From positions 14,835,078 through 14,899,077 of the forward strand of contig CM076649.1 in assembly GCA_038496675.1 (NCBI GenBank): a stretch of DNA of 64,000 bases, read 5' to 3'. The notes under the pieces are model-generated. The model was not told where the DNA came from. It worked only from the letters and a program-made list of their open reading frames with translations, and did not search any database. This DNA is from Rachycentron canadum (lineage: Eukaryota > Chordata > Actinopteri > Carangiformes > Rachycentridae). Below, in pieces: positions 53,955 through 64,000 of the stretch; the first letter of the stretch is position 1; each line of letters opens with the position of its first letter. Both the position numbers and the translations under genes were made by a program.

Positions 53955-54240
53955 GATGAATGCAAATCCAACGTTGGCTCTCTCAACTCTTCTCTTTGGT
54001 CCCTACCGACTTGACTCTTCCTGTCTGTTGTTTGGTGCTGAGCAGGAAAAGTGCAGCAGGTTTTTTAGAGCTTTTTGCTGGAAATATCTGCCTGCTGCAG
54101 CTGAAACCTATGACAGTGACATTGCCCTCCTTGGAAACAGTCTGTGTCTCATTGTTGCTCTCATTGTTGTGATCGAAAGAAGAAAAAAGCCCCACCCACT
54201 TCATCTGTGGTTCAATGCAACTGTGTAATACCAGAGCTTT
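53955..54240 (+). repeat. Possible fish interspersed repeat fragment
   Basis: GTTTGGTGCTGAGCAGGAAA followed by a TTTTTTAGAGCTTTTTGCTG stretch and TGCCTGCTGCAGCTGAAA resembles a dispersed fish repeat I remember, perhaps the same family as at 42050-42300. The 91-codon open frame over it is not a gene I recognise. Confidence 0.45.
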
Positions 54241-54688
54241 CTGCTTTCTGGCCTCAGGAGCCTTAGAAACACCTATGGTTTGAGTTGTTGAGTCACCTGA
54301 GCTGAAGAAAACAAGACCATTTGGGAGCTTGTTGTGGTGTAGTAATCAAAACTTAATTTCTCTTGTCCCATATGATTTCAATGTGTTTAAAATTTTCTAC
54401 TGGCTCAATTGCAGAAGGTCTTCAGTGTCAATTATGAGCAGTCATTATGAGATGCTTTAGCTCACATAATGAAATGTAGAACATGTAGTAGCACAGTTGC
54501 ACATGTCGTCACAAACAAAAACAGTAAAGACAGTGAGTGCAAATGTCTCAAGTGTAGTGTTTTATATGTGTGTATTAGAGATTGAGGGAGTGAAATAAAT
54601 AAAAATAAAAGAGACAAAGCCATCCACGAGAAAGCTGTGTATTGTTGCACAAAGTTTTGTAGAGCATTAAAGTAGTGCTCAGACATCA

Positions 54689-54705
54689 GCCACTAGAGGG
54701 CAATC
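54689..54705 (+). promoter_or_regulatory. CTCF-like core motif
   Basis: GCCACTAGAGGGCAATC contains CCACTAGAGGGC, a strong match to the first 12 positions of the CTCF core. It has the same orientation as the motif at 52523. Confidence 0.5.
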
Positions 54706-56803
54706 AGGCTTGGCAGGGAGATCTGTCACCACAGCCACAAAGACAGACCAACATTAGTGGAGTCAACGAGGTGTGTTGGGCTCACATCACACCAAAATGT
54801 TGTCTAATGAGAAAGGAGCACATTATAGCCTACTATAGAAGCCAGAAAAAGTATTTCAGCTTTTTGTCCTTTGGATTGTGTTGTTTTAGCAGCCATGCGT
54901 GTGAATCAATCCTCCATTCTTCTCTATCAGGTCATCACCTATTGAATGTGTGAGACCCAGTCTATAGAAAACTGTGTTTCCAATAGAAAATGCAAAATGC
55001 AGCAATAGCGTGAATTGTAAAGTAAGTGAGACTTACTGAAGTGATTTATCAAAGGGTGCAGGATGCTGCAAACAAAGCTCATGTGACTCTTTTCTCAGCT
55101 CTTTGTGAAATATTGTTGTTTGGGTGCTCTCACCATCTCATCCTCAGCAGTTAGGCCATGACAAATGCAAGTGTCGTCTGTGACTAGGAGCCAAAGCAGC
55201 AAAAGGCCAGTCAGTTAATACTAGCGGAGGGAGGAAGTCAGCCACACTAGTTGTGATGAATAGATAGTGTATCTCCTTTGAGATGATTTTGTGTGAGTTG
55301 CTTTCTGTGTTGAGACTGGCTCTACATTTTCCTGCTTTTACAGCAGTCAGCACATTTCTTCAAAGAGGCTTCAACCTGTTGGCTTGTTCCTGTCTCAATG
55401 TTGCACTCACACACAAAAACAAAATGACTAACTGACGTACATATTTTCTGAAAAACCCAGATACATTCTACAATAACTTTTAAAAACCACTATACATTTT
55501 GTATGTATGCATTTATTACAAAAACTTTTTTCTTACTGTTACAGTTCCCTAAATGGCAATGTTTACATAGCACTCTTGGACCAAGCAAAACTAAAAATTT
55601 TATGTACCCAAATTTAAATGTGCACCAGAAACAAACCCCTTTAATTTGAATGTAAATGCATTGAACAGTTAAGAGGGCAGAGCAATGCAGCTTTGCCTAC
55701 CCTCCAATGAACTGAGCTACAGGCACACTTGACCATGATGAAAAAGCTTACTGGCCAGTGGGAAACATTGATTCCAGTCTGGCCAGTCAGTTAAGGCAAA
55801 ATGGAGGACAGGAGGACATGCATTACATAATACTAAAGAGCTGTAGATGGCGTCTCAGTTTAACCCATGATAGGACTTTGCTCTGTCACGTCTTACCTGT
55901 TTTTCTTTAGCTTGTTGGCATACCAGTATTTGCAAGTTAGCAGTAAACACAAAGGACAGTGCTGCTGGGAATGTTGGGAATGTCATTAGATTTGTCAGTT
56001 TTAACTAACCACAACTACACTTATGTCACAAGACACTTGTGACACAGCCTTTACAATAAGCACTTGTAAACCAAATGAGTAGCTACATAAATATTGATAA
56101 ACAAAATGTCAAAACCAGCATTTGACGTTTTATAACATATTTCAATCTCTATCTTCAGTCATTTTCTCCACAGTGTGAAGTAGAGTTGACAGGTGATGCC
56201 TCTCTTGTGGCCACTGGACAGCTGTAACACAAGGGTGATTACACACGTCCTGACCAATCCAAGGCCGTCACAGTTCAACTGGTGACAGGTCTTCCCTCAA
56301 CTCACCTGCTCTTACTGAGACAATGACAACTGGAGCACAGAATCCATCAGCGTGCGCTGTGGGGGAATTGATCACTGCAGTCAATACCAACTAGTCAAGC
56401 GATTGGCACTGCTGCTGCTGCAGAGAAGGCATCAGGAGTGCTTTGCCTTGTCTGTGATCTATCTATCTTTAGGCAAGAGCTAGGCATGGGATCAATATGC
56501 TACAGGCAGCTCATATTTCACTGGTGGCCCAGCAGGAATGAGAGGGCAGAGGGGGAGAAAAGGAGGAAGTGGAAGATGGGATGATGCCATGGCTTTGCAA
56601 GGCTTTCGGAGGTCAATCTGGGAAGCTGATAGCGTGGAGCAGAAACAGGTGATATGAATGCAACCAAAGGTGAGAAAAGGAAAGAGAACTTTTGGGTGTG
56701 ACGTAGGAGTCAATAGTGCAGCAGAGGCTTATACGCTGTATGGACGGCAGCGCAGCCTGACAGCTTGTCGATTCAGTGAATTTATAATGAATGTTCTTTT
56801 ATT

Positions 56804-56895
56804 CTCCTCTTTCTTTCTAACCTTTCTCTTCTTCTTTACTCCCTTTATCTCCCCTCTCTCCTTCCTCTCCTCCTGTCACCTCCCTCCTCTCCATT
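56804..56895. repeat. Pyrimidine-rich tract
   Basis: Roughly 90 bp that is overwhelmingly C and T on the plus strand, with only scattered A and G. Pyrimidine-rich but interrupted sequence continues to about 56940. Such tracts can adopt triplex structure. Confidence 0.85.
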
Positions 56896-59188
56896 TTAGA
56901 GCATCATTCCCACCCTCCCCTTCCCTGCTCACCCTCCCTGTCACAGATTCATGTAACCTATCATCCCAAGAGTAAAAACAAAGAGTTATATGAAAGGCGC
57001 TTAGTCGCATTTCCTCCTACCCCTGCTGTTGCGGTGTCCTAATGATGCAAATGTTAGGCTGGCTAATGAGCAGGAGTTATGTTTCGGCTGAAGTTTACCA
57101 CCCTGCTCGACCACCCTGTCTCATGAATAATATCACTGTGTCAGAAGATGTGTGTTCCTCTCAGCTCACAAATAATGACCATTACAGATGGTGCTTACAT
57201 TTAAGAAAAAAAAAAGACAATTGTTGGTCCGTTACAGTGTCCAAAGGAGCAACTTGACTTCCTAAAGCAAGATAATGAAAATTCATAATAAAGGATTCAA
57301 ATATTAGGAATGCATCGTGTCTGAAATAACACACACACAGGCATGCAGAGGAAGTGTCTGAAAACTTTAGGGGAAACTCTAAGTACTCTCTCACCTGTGA
57401 GAGTCACATAACCTTTTGACTCAGAGTTCATTCTGGCTGTCACCAAACACACATGCCTCTAAAGGGGAGCCAAACCAATAGATGTGCGCTCTCTGTTATT
57501 ACAATAACCCTTATAGCTGCTTGCATTTCACTCCCTCCCCGACTCGTGGCTTAATCCTCCATGCTTTTGCCCTTCAGTTTTTCAAAGGCAGCCTGCGGGC
57601 TAGAATTGCCCTTTGCTGACTTGTGGCTGACAGTGAATAAGTTCCCCTCTCGTCTCCTCCCTTTTATCTCTGAGATCATACCCTGAGTGGGTCAAGATCA
57701 ATGGTGCTCCCTGCAAATCTGCCCAGACTCTGGGTGCTTCTCATTGACCTTACACTGGGGTAACTGAGCACTCCTACTCTCATACAGCCAGCTTTTACAT
57801 TCACCTCTATGGATAAATGCACAGACTACTCATGGGTCTCACATCAAAAAGTCATGGGCCATGCTGGTGCCAAATGATCTATTTGAGTTCTTCTTAAACC
57901 CAATCACTCGGGAATGCTATTAAGTTAAACTGACAAGCAGCTTGTACAGGTTAAAAGGTAAAAGGCAAAATTTTCATCAGTGCTATCAGGCCACAAGAGT
58001 TTTTCAGAAGTAAACAAACTTATTGAAAAACTGATGCTTGGTGGTCCAGTCTTCTACGATTTATGCAATTTTAATGCCACCTTAAGCTTTGTGAACAGTC
58101 CATTGAGACTTACAGAAATACAGCATTTGGAGCACAAATCCCAATAACTAAGGACGTGCTGTGACAGGGTGATAAATGGCTTTGCATGATGGAACAGACA
58201 GGACTCCAGACACTGCAAACTTCTTGACAACAACACAAAGAAAAAAAAAAAATCAATTTCAGGTATGGCATGGAATTAATGTGCTGTATTGACTGAGGTG
58301 GGGAGCAACAACGTAAGATGAAATGAATGTAAATGTAGAATTACGAGCACAAAGTCAGTGTCACAATGAATTATCATTGTGTACCAGTGAATAAAACATG
58401 ATGAATCAACATGGCTAAAAGAGACCTCGGCAACAATGAAATCCCTAGACGTTCCTCCTTTGAAATCCGTCTTCTGAGGTGCTGTACCTAGACAAAGAAA
58501 GCATCAAAAGTAGAGTGTAAGTGATGCTATTGCCATCCTCAAGCCTAATACAGATCGAGACAGCAAAGACAGCAGCCCAGTCAAGATCCAGCTGGGGCTC
58601 ACATCCAATGGGGATCCCCGTGAGACCCGCTTCAACAAGATGGATGACAGGCACCAAGCTTCAAACTGGGCGCACTCAGCCCAGACATCATTGGGTCCGG
58701 GCTGAATAAAGAGGTGATGGCCCCTTGCCTGCTCTTTCCTAATAGGAAGAGCTGCCTGGCTGATAGAAGCCCATTAATAACCCAGTCAGCATGTCACTGG
58801 AAAAGCACACAATCACCTGAGCTCACTCAGTCCACGGCATCACAAGGGAGAGAATGAGATCCCACTGTTATGGAATGGCAACAAATGAAAGTAGGTCACA
58901 GAAGCACATTTTTGACTTATACATTTTATTATTTATTAATTATTTTCAACAACACCACATATATACAGTACAACTTGTACTCCTAAAGTATTCATAATAA
59001 TAAAGTAATAAATGTATAAAAAAAACACCCAAATTTATAAACACCCAAATTAGATTATGTGGGACTTATTTTTTTTTAACCCTCTGACTTGTCCTGTTAC
59101 AGCTCCTGACTGTGTGCACATAGGTCCCAGGTCCTTTTAGCAGCGACGCAAATGAGCAAAACAAACAACTCACTCAACGACGTTCGTC

Positions 59189-59198
59189 GTCACGTGAC
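59189..59198. promoter_or_regulatory. CACGTG E-box, CLEAR-type palindrome
   Basis: GTCACGTGAC is a perfect 10-bp palindrome matching the consensus bound by USF and MiT/TFE bHLH-zip factors. Confidence 0.65.
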
Positions 59199-59210
59199 TA
59201 GCGTGCGTCC

Positions 59211-59218
59211 TGACGTCA
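59211..59218. promoter_or_regulatory. Full cAMP response element
   Basis: TGACGTCA is the complete palindromic CRE, 12 bp after the E-box. Confidence 0.65.
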
Positions 59219-59236
59219 CGCGGAAGCATTCGGAGC

Positions 59237-59247
59237 AAGATGGCAGC
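59237..59247 (+). promoter_or_regulatory. YY1-like initiator-proximal site
   Basis: AAGATGGCAGC matches the YY1 consensus AAGATGGCGGC with one difference, in the promoter-typical orientation. Confidence 0.6.
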
Positions 59248-59269
59248 GTCCTTGACAGGCGTGTTTTGA
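59240..59269 (+). other. Upstream ORF 1 of SLC25A26 (9 codons)
   Basis: ATG inside the YY1-like site opens a nine-codon frame ending TGA at 59267-59269. Its context is strong (A at -3, G at +4). It is translated only if transcription starts before 59240, which is uncertain. Confidence 0.45.
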
Positions 59270-59289
59270 TTTCAGTGTGAGTGTCAAAC

Positions 59290-59328
59290 ATGGTCGGGAA
59301 GCGCAGGTTCGACGGGCTGGACCGCTGA
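59290..59328 (+). other. Upstream ORF 2 of SLC25A26 (12 codons)
   Basis: ATG at 59290 in strong context (A at -3, G at +4) opens a 12-codon frame, MVGKRRFDGLDR, ending TGA at 59326-59328, 11 nt before the main ATG and out of frame with it. It lies between the likely start region and the coding start, so it is probably in the mRNA. Confidence 0.6.
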
Positions 59329-59339
59329 GACCGCCGGAC

Positions 59340-59372
59340 ATGGAGAGACGGGAGTTCGTGGCGTCCCTGGTG
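59340..59372 (+). CDS. slc25a26: SLC25A26 exon 1 (coding part)
   Basis: Encodes the first 11 residues, MERREFVASLV, of the mitochondrial S-adenosylmethionine carrier. This inner-membrane protein exchanges cytosolic SAM for matrix S-adenosylhomocysteine and so feeds mitochondrial methylation. The ATG has G at -3 and G at +4. The exon ends in phase 0 at GTG|GTAAGA. The residues align with MDRPGFVAALV of the human protein (from memory), and the frame joins directly to AGGCAGMCVDL in exon 2. The CpG-rich promoter lies immediately upstream. Confidence 0.93.
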
Positions 59373-60768
59373 GTAAGATGGTGCTTTTTTTCTGCCTGTG
59401 CTGTCAGACAGCCTCTATGTAACTACATCTAACCTCACCAATGAATGAACACCGAGCCACTACTTGAGCCTCCGACACTAAAGCATTAAGCCTGTTGGAG
59501 AATATACTGTCAGGCGAACCAGAAACAAGGATAGACCGCAGGGGCTTGTGTAACACACCTGCTCACACAGGTTCATGACATTAAAAATCCTCCTCAGAGA
59601 TGAGCCTTAAGTTTTAGCTCAGCAGCTATACAAACTCTAAAACTGCACAATAATACAGCAGACTGATACTATGGGAAATAGCTTAGTGTGTTATTACAAT
59701 ATTACATTATCTGTCACAGATAATCTGGACAGAAAGTGTGAATGTGTTTGCTTTCAGGCAACCAGCTCCATTTAGTGAAACAGTGATTGTGAATAAGCAG
59801 TGTGGTATTTACATCATAGGTAGGTTTATTCACCTTCACCTTGTCATGTATGTCTTCTGACACTTATTAGTATTAGTTAGCACAGAAGACTGCCACAGAA
59901 AGTTAGTTACTCTATTTTATTGAGCAAACAAATACATATTTAAGAGATCATGAGTCTCTGGCTAATTGGAAAATTAAAATATATGTTGGTAAACATTGCA
60001 CAGTTGAGTCAGTTTAGTCTAAGTTTGTACCTCTTTAAAGTGCCATTAACATCCAAAATTGAGCCATTATGATGCACAGATGTTTATTTCACTTGCACAA
60101 ATGCCCACAAACAATGTACAAATAAATGAAAACGCTTTGGAGCCATTTGGGCACTAATGGAGCATAAAATTAAAAATAAAATTTCGATATTTAATTAAAG
60201 AGTTTTAGTCAGATCCAGGTCACATGGGGTTCCAACCTCATGGAGGTGGGACAGTTGTTTTGTGTTAAAGCACTTCATTGTTTTGCTTTTACAGCCCATA
60301 TCTTAAAAGGTAAAAACAGATGATGAAGATGCCGTTTGACTGATGAAATCAACCTTGCTTCCAGCAGGAGCAGCAACAATTGTCAGAGCTATGATAAACC
60401 CACCTCATACCACCTGCCCAGCACCAAAGTACAAATTTAGCATTTAGGACACATTTGAGCTTTTGTAGTTTCACAGATTTCCCTCTGGAGTTGCTAAAAC
60501 CTTGGAATCCAAAACAAAGCTAAAAGAGGAATGATTCTTTCACTTGTATACGTCAGCTGGTCAAAAACATGACTCCTCATTGCCCTGTGTTTGTTTATGT
60601 AATTTGATATGTAGTGGGTTGTGTTTAATGCCTTTTGTCCTGCCTTAAAGTGGCCAAAAATCAGTGAATGTAGCTTTAAATAAAATATCTGAATGCATCG
60701 TCCACCACTGGTGTTACAGTGTGTGTGTTGCAAGTCTGTGTCTTATGATGTGATTTGAATCTCCCCAG
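59373..60768 (+). other. slc25a26: SLC25A26 intron 1
   Basis: 1,396 bp, from GTAAGA to a pyrimidine stretch CTCCCCAG. AT-rich with no recognisable element. Minus-strand frames at 60494-60963 overlap exon 2 antisense and are shadows. Confidence 0.9.
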
Positions 60769-60925
60769 GCAGGAGGCTGTGCAGGGATGTGTGTGGATCT
60801 GACCCTCTTCCCCCTGGACACCATTAAGACCAGGCTGCAGAGTCAGCAAGGCTTTTACAAGGCAGGGGGCCTCAGGGGCATCTATGCTGGGGTCCCATCT
60901 GCTGCTGTCGGCTCCTTCCCCAATG
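60769..60925 (+). CDS. slc25a26: SLC25A26 exon 2 (first carrier signature)
   Basis: 157 bp, from CCCCAG|GCAGGAGGC to CAATG|GTAAG, ending in phase 1. It encodes residues 12-63 plus one base. It carries the first mitochondrial-carrier signature Px[DE]xx[KR] as FPLDTIKTRLQSQQG, at about residues 25-39, and continues with YKAGGLRGIYAGVPSAAVGS and FPN. The first transmembrane helix ends at the signature proline. The stretch FPLDTIKTRLQS...GIYAGVPSAAxGSFPNAAAFF is diagnostic for this carrier rather than other SLC25 members, from memory of the human protein. Confidence 0.96.
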
Positions 60926-61539
60926 GTAAGCCTCTTGTATTGATAGCTGGATACATGTTCCATTGAAGGTTCACTGTCCAGTATTGTTTACTTCCTTTAT
61001 TGTATAAAGGAAGTTCTCTCAGAGGAACATGCTGAACAATAAAGGACCATAATGAGACTCAAGCTTGCACCATAACACAAAGTAACTGTTTAAGGTGTTT
61101 AGGTTTCAAGGTGTTTATAGCTTTTTTTAATTCATTACACATGAATTTATTTTGTTTACTTATCATATCTCAAGTCACAGCACAGTGACATAATGAGTTA
61201 GAGTACATCTTTGTGGACCTTTGTTGGTTTTTGGCAGTAGAGTTTGGTGTTTGAGATGAGGATGTCATATGTTGTCGCTTTGTTCATATCTTTTGTTTGA
61301 TGCAGTTTCCTCATGAATTCAATACTTCTGCAGGATGCATTTATTTGAATAATGAAAGTAAAGCCTGAACTCTTTCCACAAAGGACAGACTTTCTTAGCT
61401 TTTAACTTTATTACACTTACAGACAGACACACATGAACATACCTCAGTGTCTCCCCTGTCAGGGGTAGTGAGGGATATTAATTGCTCTATGCTGGTTGAC
61501 TAATGAGCCTTAAATGGCTATGCTTCTGCTTGGTTTCAG
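60926..61539 (+). other. slc25a26: SLC25A26 intron 2
   Basis: 614 bp, GTAAG to TGGTTTCAG. No recognisable element. Confidence 0.92.
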
Positions 61540-61658
61540 CTGCTGCTTTCTTTGTCACCTACGAATGCACAAAGTCCCTGCTTGGTGCTGGTGGAGTGCT
61601 AGCAGCCCCACACATGGCACCTGTCACTCACATGCTGGCCGCCTCCTTGGGTGAAATT
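61540..61658 (+). CDS. slc25a26: SLC25A26 exon 3 (end of first carrier repeat)
   Basis: 119 bp, from TTTCAG|CTGCTGC to GAAATT|GTAAGT, ending in phase 0. With the last base of exon 2 it encodes AAAFFVTYECTKSLLG and then THMLAASLGEI. It completes the first of three carrier repeats (second transmembrane helix) and enters the second repeat at THMLAASLGE, where the human protein has KHMLAASAGE. The middle part (AGGVLAAPHMAPV) differs from human in length and sequence, as expected for the matrix/intermembrane loop. The three exons join in frame into 103 residues. The remaining carrier repeats, about two thirds of the protein, lie beyond the right edge. Confidence 0.95.
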
Positions 61659-64000
61659 GTAAGTCTTTCTGTCTCTCATTCTTGCAACTTTTGTCTCGCC
61701 ACAAGTGGATTTGTTCTCCTGTTTCACTCTGCCAATACGTTATTTATACTTGATTGAATCTGAGTCATTCTATCCTTAGAGGACCAGCTAACTTACACAC
61801 TTGTTATTGCTTCTCCATGCAGTTTTTCTTCCACTCTTGCCTTTTTCCCACTAATGTAACTCCCAAATGAGGGCCATGCTGTGATAACATTATTGCCTTT
61901 CAGATTTCACAGACCACTATACAAGGGTGCAGCAGGGAAAGGGGGTGGGTGGGTGTGTGGTTTTGTCCAGCTGGATGAGTTAAGGGCACTTCCTCAGAAC
62001 TGTCCCAATATTTCCCCCACACCAGCTGGGTAAATAAGCTCTCATTACTGCCTATTGACTCATCTACTTTCCCAGCTCAGGCCCCCAGACTCTGCCAATT
62101 TAGTCTGGGGAATTCAGGCTTGAAAGCAACAAGGAGCAGCGCAATTTCCTCAGCCCATCCTCTCCCAATCACTCGCAGTGAACCACAGAATCTGAGTCAT
62201 TTGGGGGCCATGGGTATTCACACTGGCATGAATGGATGAGGGGTATGGAATGAGGGATGCCCCCTGCTATACCAACACAGCTTTCTGCAAAATACTAGGT
62301 TTTCAGTATTCATTGCTTTTGGATGGATGTAATTTAGTCAAGTTTTGCATGTTTATTAAATGGGATTATCCCACATGGGAGGGTTTTCACTGTGCCAGAG
62401 CTGATGCGCCTTGGTCTGTGACAACGTTGAGAACACCATGTTACTCTCAGATTAGCACAAATTCAATAAGCGTTGCACTCGGTTTGGTTTATATTCTCTC
62501 GTCACAATGAATATAGCAGTTATTACAGTTATTGTAGGAGTTTAACGTCTGCACATTTTTCAACTTTTTGTCTACGGCACAGCACAGATGAGTATGAAAG
62601 GTGAGGCTGAGGTTGCAGCTACCTTTAACCCCTTTCCTGCTGTTCTGGATTTGAGCACATCAAACACTTAAATCCTCAGAGTGGAGCTGAGCGGAGCAGG
62701 GGCGGTATCCCTCTGCATTCTGGCAACTGAATACGTCTTGTTCAAAGAGAGTAATCTTCAGGCTTAGCAATGAAAGGTCTACCCTAGTGCTGCCCTAAGT
62801 TGTATGCCAGGCCTAAATGCCTGCGCTATGATGCAACTGCTGCCACATACGATTCTGTGTCTCCTCACTCATTACTAATGACTTTTAATTCAAAGTTATT
62901 GCACTGAGGGTCTAACAGAGGTGGTGGCAGCTGGAGTAGCTTAGGTGCTAGAGGTTTGTTATGTCTCTTTAGCAGTCACATGATCATTCAATTAGGAGAT
63001 CGACAGGAAATTAATTTAATCAGTTGTGGCAATTGATAGTTTAAGTTGCTTATCAAGCCATTATTCCAAGACTTTGCTGGTTCCATCCTCTTTTTAAAAG
63101 GTGAGTTTTTGGTTTTAGTGAATCAAACCAAACAATGTGAGGATGTCACCTTGGGCTCTGAGAGATTGATATTTATTTTTTATCTTCATAGACCGATTAC
63201 AAATGAACTGACAGATTAATCGATAGCAAGATCAAGATCTTTTCAGAAAAGTGTTGTGATTAAAAGAAATAAAGATGAAAATAAAAACGTTTGTTGGTAT
63301 GATCCGCTGTTAGATCAACATGAATCTCACAATCTCTCCTTTTCAAAATGGCCACTTCACACTTTGCAAGTTCAGATGACATCAGACTCTGTAAGGCACC
63401 TGTTGAGCTCCAGCTTTAAGCCACCATTACTCATTTTAGTCCCCTTTCATACTCACCTGCTGCATCTTAATCATTTATTTCACTATTCTTAATGATGTAC
63501 ATAAAAAAACCATATTGCCATTTATTTTTATAGCTAATGCAATGCCAGTGAATCATATAGGGAATGGTAATATTTGCATTTCACTTTCATTGAAAAAAAC
63601 ATGAAAATGATTATGATGATGATATGATTTATATGTTAGCTCTGTACCAAACAAGCATGTTCCCTTACATCTGGAGAATATGATTCTAGAGGACATTTAA
63701 CCTTAATAAAAAATTGCAGCTCCTGCTATTTGGATATTGGTCATACTTTGATAATATTTTGATTAATTGTTCAGCCCTAATTTTAGTACAGAGTGTAATC
63801 ATGTTAGCAGGTTCTCTGCTCTCACCAGCCTCAGTCCAAATCTGAATTACTGAGCACAAATCACACTGACGCCAACATGAATGACTCAGATTTCCATTGG
63901 AATTATGCTTCATCTTCCACTTTGCTTTAAGGTTCTGTTCTGCCAGTGTAGGGTTGGGCCACTTGTTCTCTGTCTATTTCTCTGTGGCTTTTTCTCCCGC
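61659..64000 (+). other. slc25a26: SLC25A26 intron 3, partial
   Basis: Begins with GTAAGT and continues to the end of the window. I looked for the next exon, which should encode a sequence like VACLIRVPSEVVKQRAQ, and did not find it. G-rich short tract near 61938-61955 (GGGGGTGGGTGGGTGTG). Otherwise AT-rich unique DNA. Confidence 0.88.

Larger units (their letters stand above)
38691..59139. other. Intergenic DNA, SLC25A26-proximal half
   Basis: Long AT-rich interval with no recognisable coding exon, tRNA or other RNA gene. It contains possible repeat fragments at 42050-42300, 46965-47035 and 53955-54240, CTCF-like motifs at 52523-52537 and 54689-54705, and a pyrimidine tract at 56804-56895. 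A 158-codon minus-strand frame at 52998-53474 has no domain I recognise and several cysteine-rich low-complexity parts. The block 48770-49210 is complex unique sequence and may be a conserved element. Nothing else could be supported. Confidence 0.65.
59140..59339 (+). promoter_or_regulatory. slc25a26: SLC25A26 CpG-rich promoter and 5' leader
   Basis: A compact block with many CpGs stands out from the AT-rich flanks. In order it contains GTCACGTGAC (59189-59198), TGACGTCA (59211-59218), an ETS-type CGGAAG (59221-59226) and AAGATGGCAGC (59237-59247, YY1-like). This is a typical TATA-less housekeeping promoter of a nuclear-encoded mitochondrial gene. The YY1-like site often lies at or just after the start of transcription, which would put the start near 59230-59240. 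Confidence 0.8.

Overview
The window is vertebrate nuclear DNA, most likely from a percomorph-type teleost fish. The evidence is intron-split genes with GT/AG splice sites, abundant long (CA)n, (TG)n and (AT)n microsatellites, Tc1/mariner remnants with TA target sites, and short interspersed sequences of a kind I remember from other fish genomes. There is no bacterial or viral gene organisation, and almost all short open frames are chance or microsatellite products.

Two real genes are visible, in head-to-head (divergent) arrangement. On the minus strand the first coding exon of MAGI1 lies at 29435-29732. It carries most of the N-terminal PDZ domain of this junctional MAGUK scaffold, and everything from 29434 down to base 1 is the start of its large first intron. 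On the plus strand the 5' half of SLC25A26, the mitochondrial S-adenosylmethionine carrier, starts at 59340. Exons 1 to 3 (59340-59372, 60769-60925, 61540-61658) are in the window and the gene runs off the right edge in intron 3. The start codons are about 29.6 kb apart. From memory, human chromosome 3p14.1 has the same neighbours in the same orientation, so this is a conserved block. The two proteins have no known shared pathway.

Region by region: 1-29434 is MAGI1 intron 1, with two degraded Tc1-like elements (7452-7865 and 22475-23865), a short terminal-repeat element (about 19971-20205), several microsatellites including an (AC)66 tract, and possible regulatory clusters (an RFX X-box with CCAAT and a CRE half near 12930; three homeodomain cores near 18030). 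29733-30240 is the MAGI1 leader and promoter area. 30241-59139 is intergenic, with fish-type interspersed repeats, an assembly gap at 38555-38654, two CTCF-like motifs and a pyrimidine tract. 59140-59339 is a compact CpG-rich SLC25A26 promoter with an E-box, a CRE, an ETS site and a YY1-like site, followed by two short upstream open reading frames.

I found no new gene system. The most notable observations are a probable sequencing-adapter remnant (Tn5 mosaic end) at the edge of the assembly gap, the SLC25A26 promoter and uORF arrangement, the structure of the decayed Tc1 copy, and an RFX/CCAAT/CRE cluster inside MAGI1 intron 1. Sequence conservation could not be tested here, so regulatory calls rest on motif matches only.
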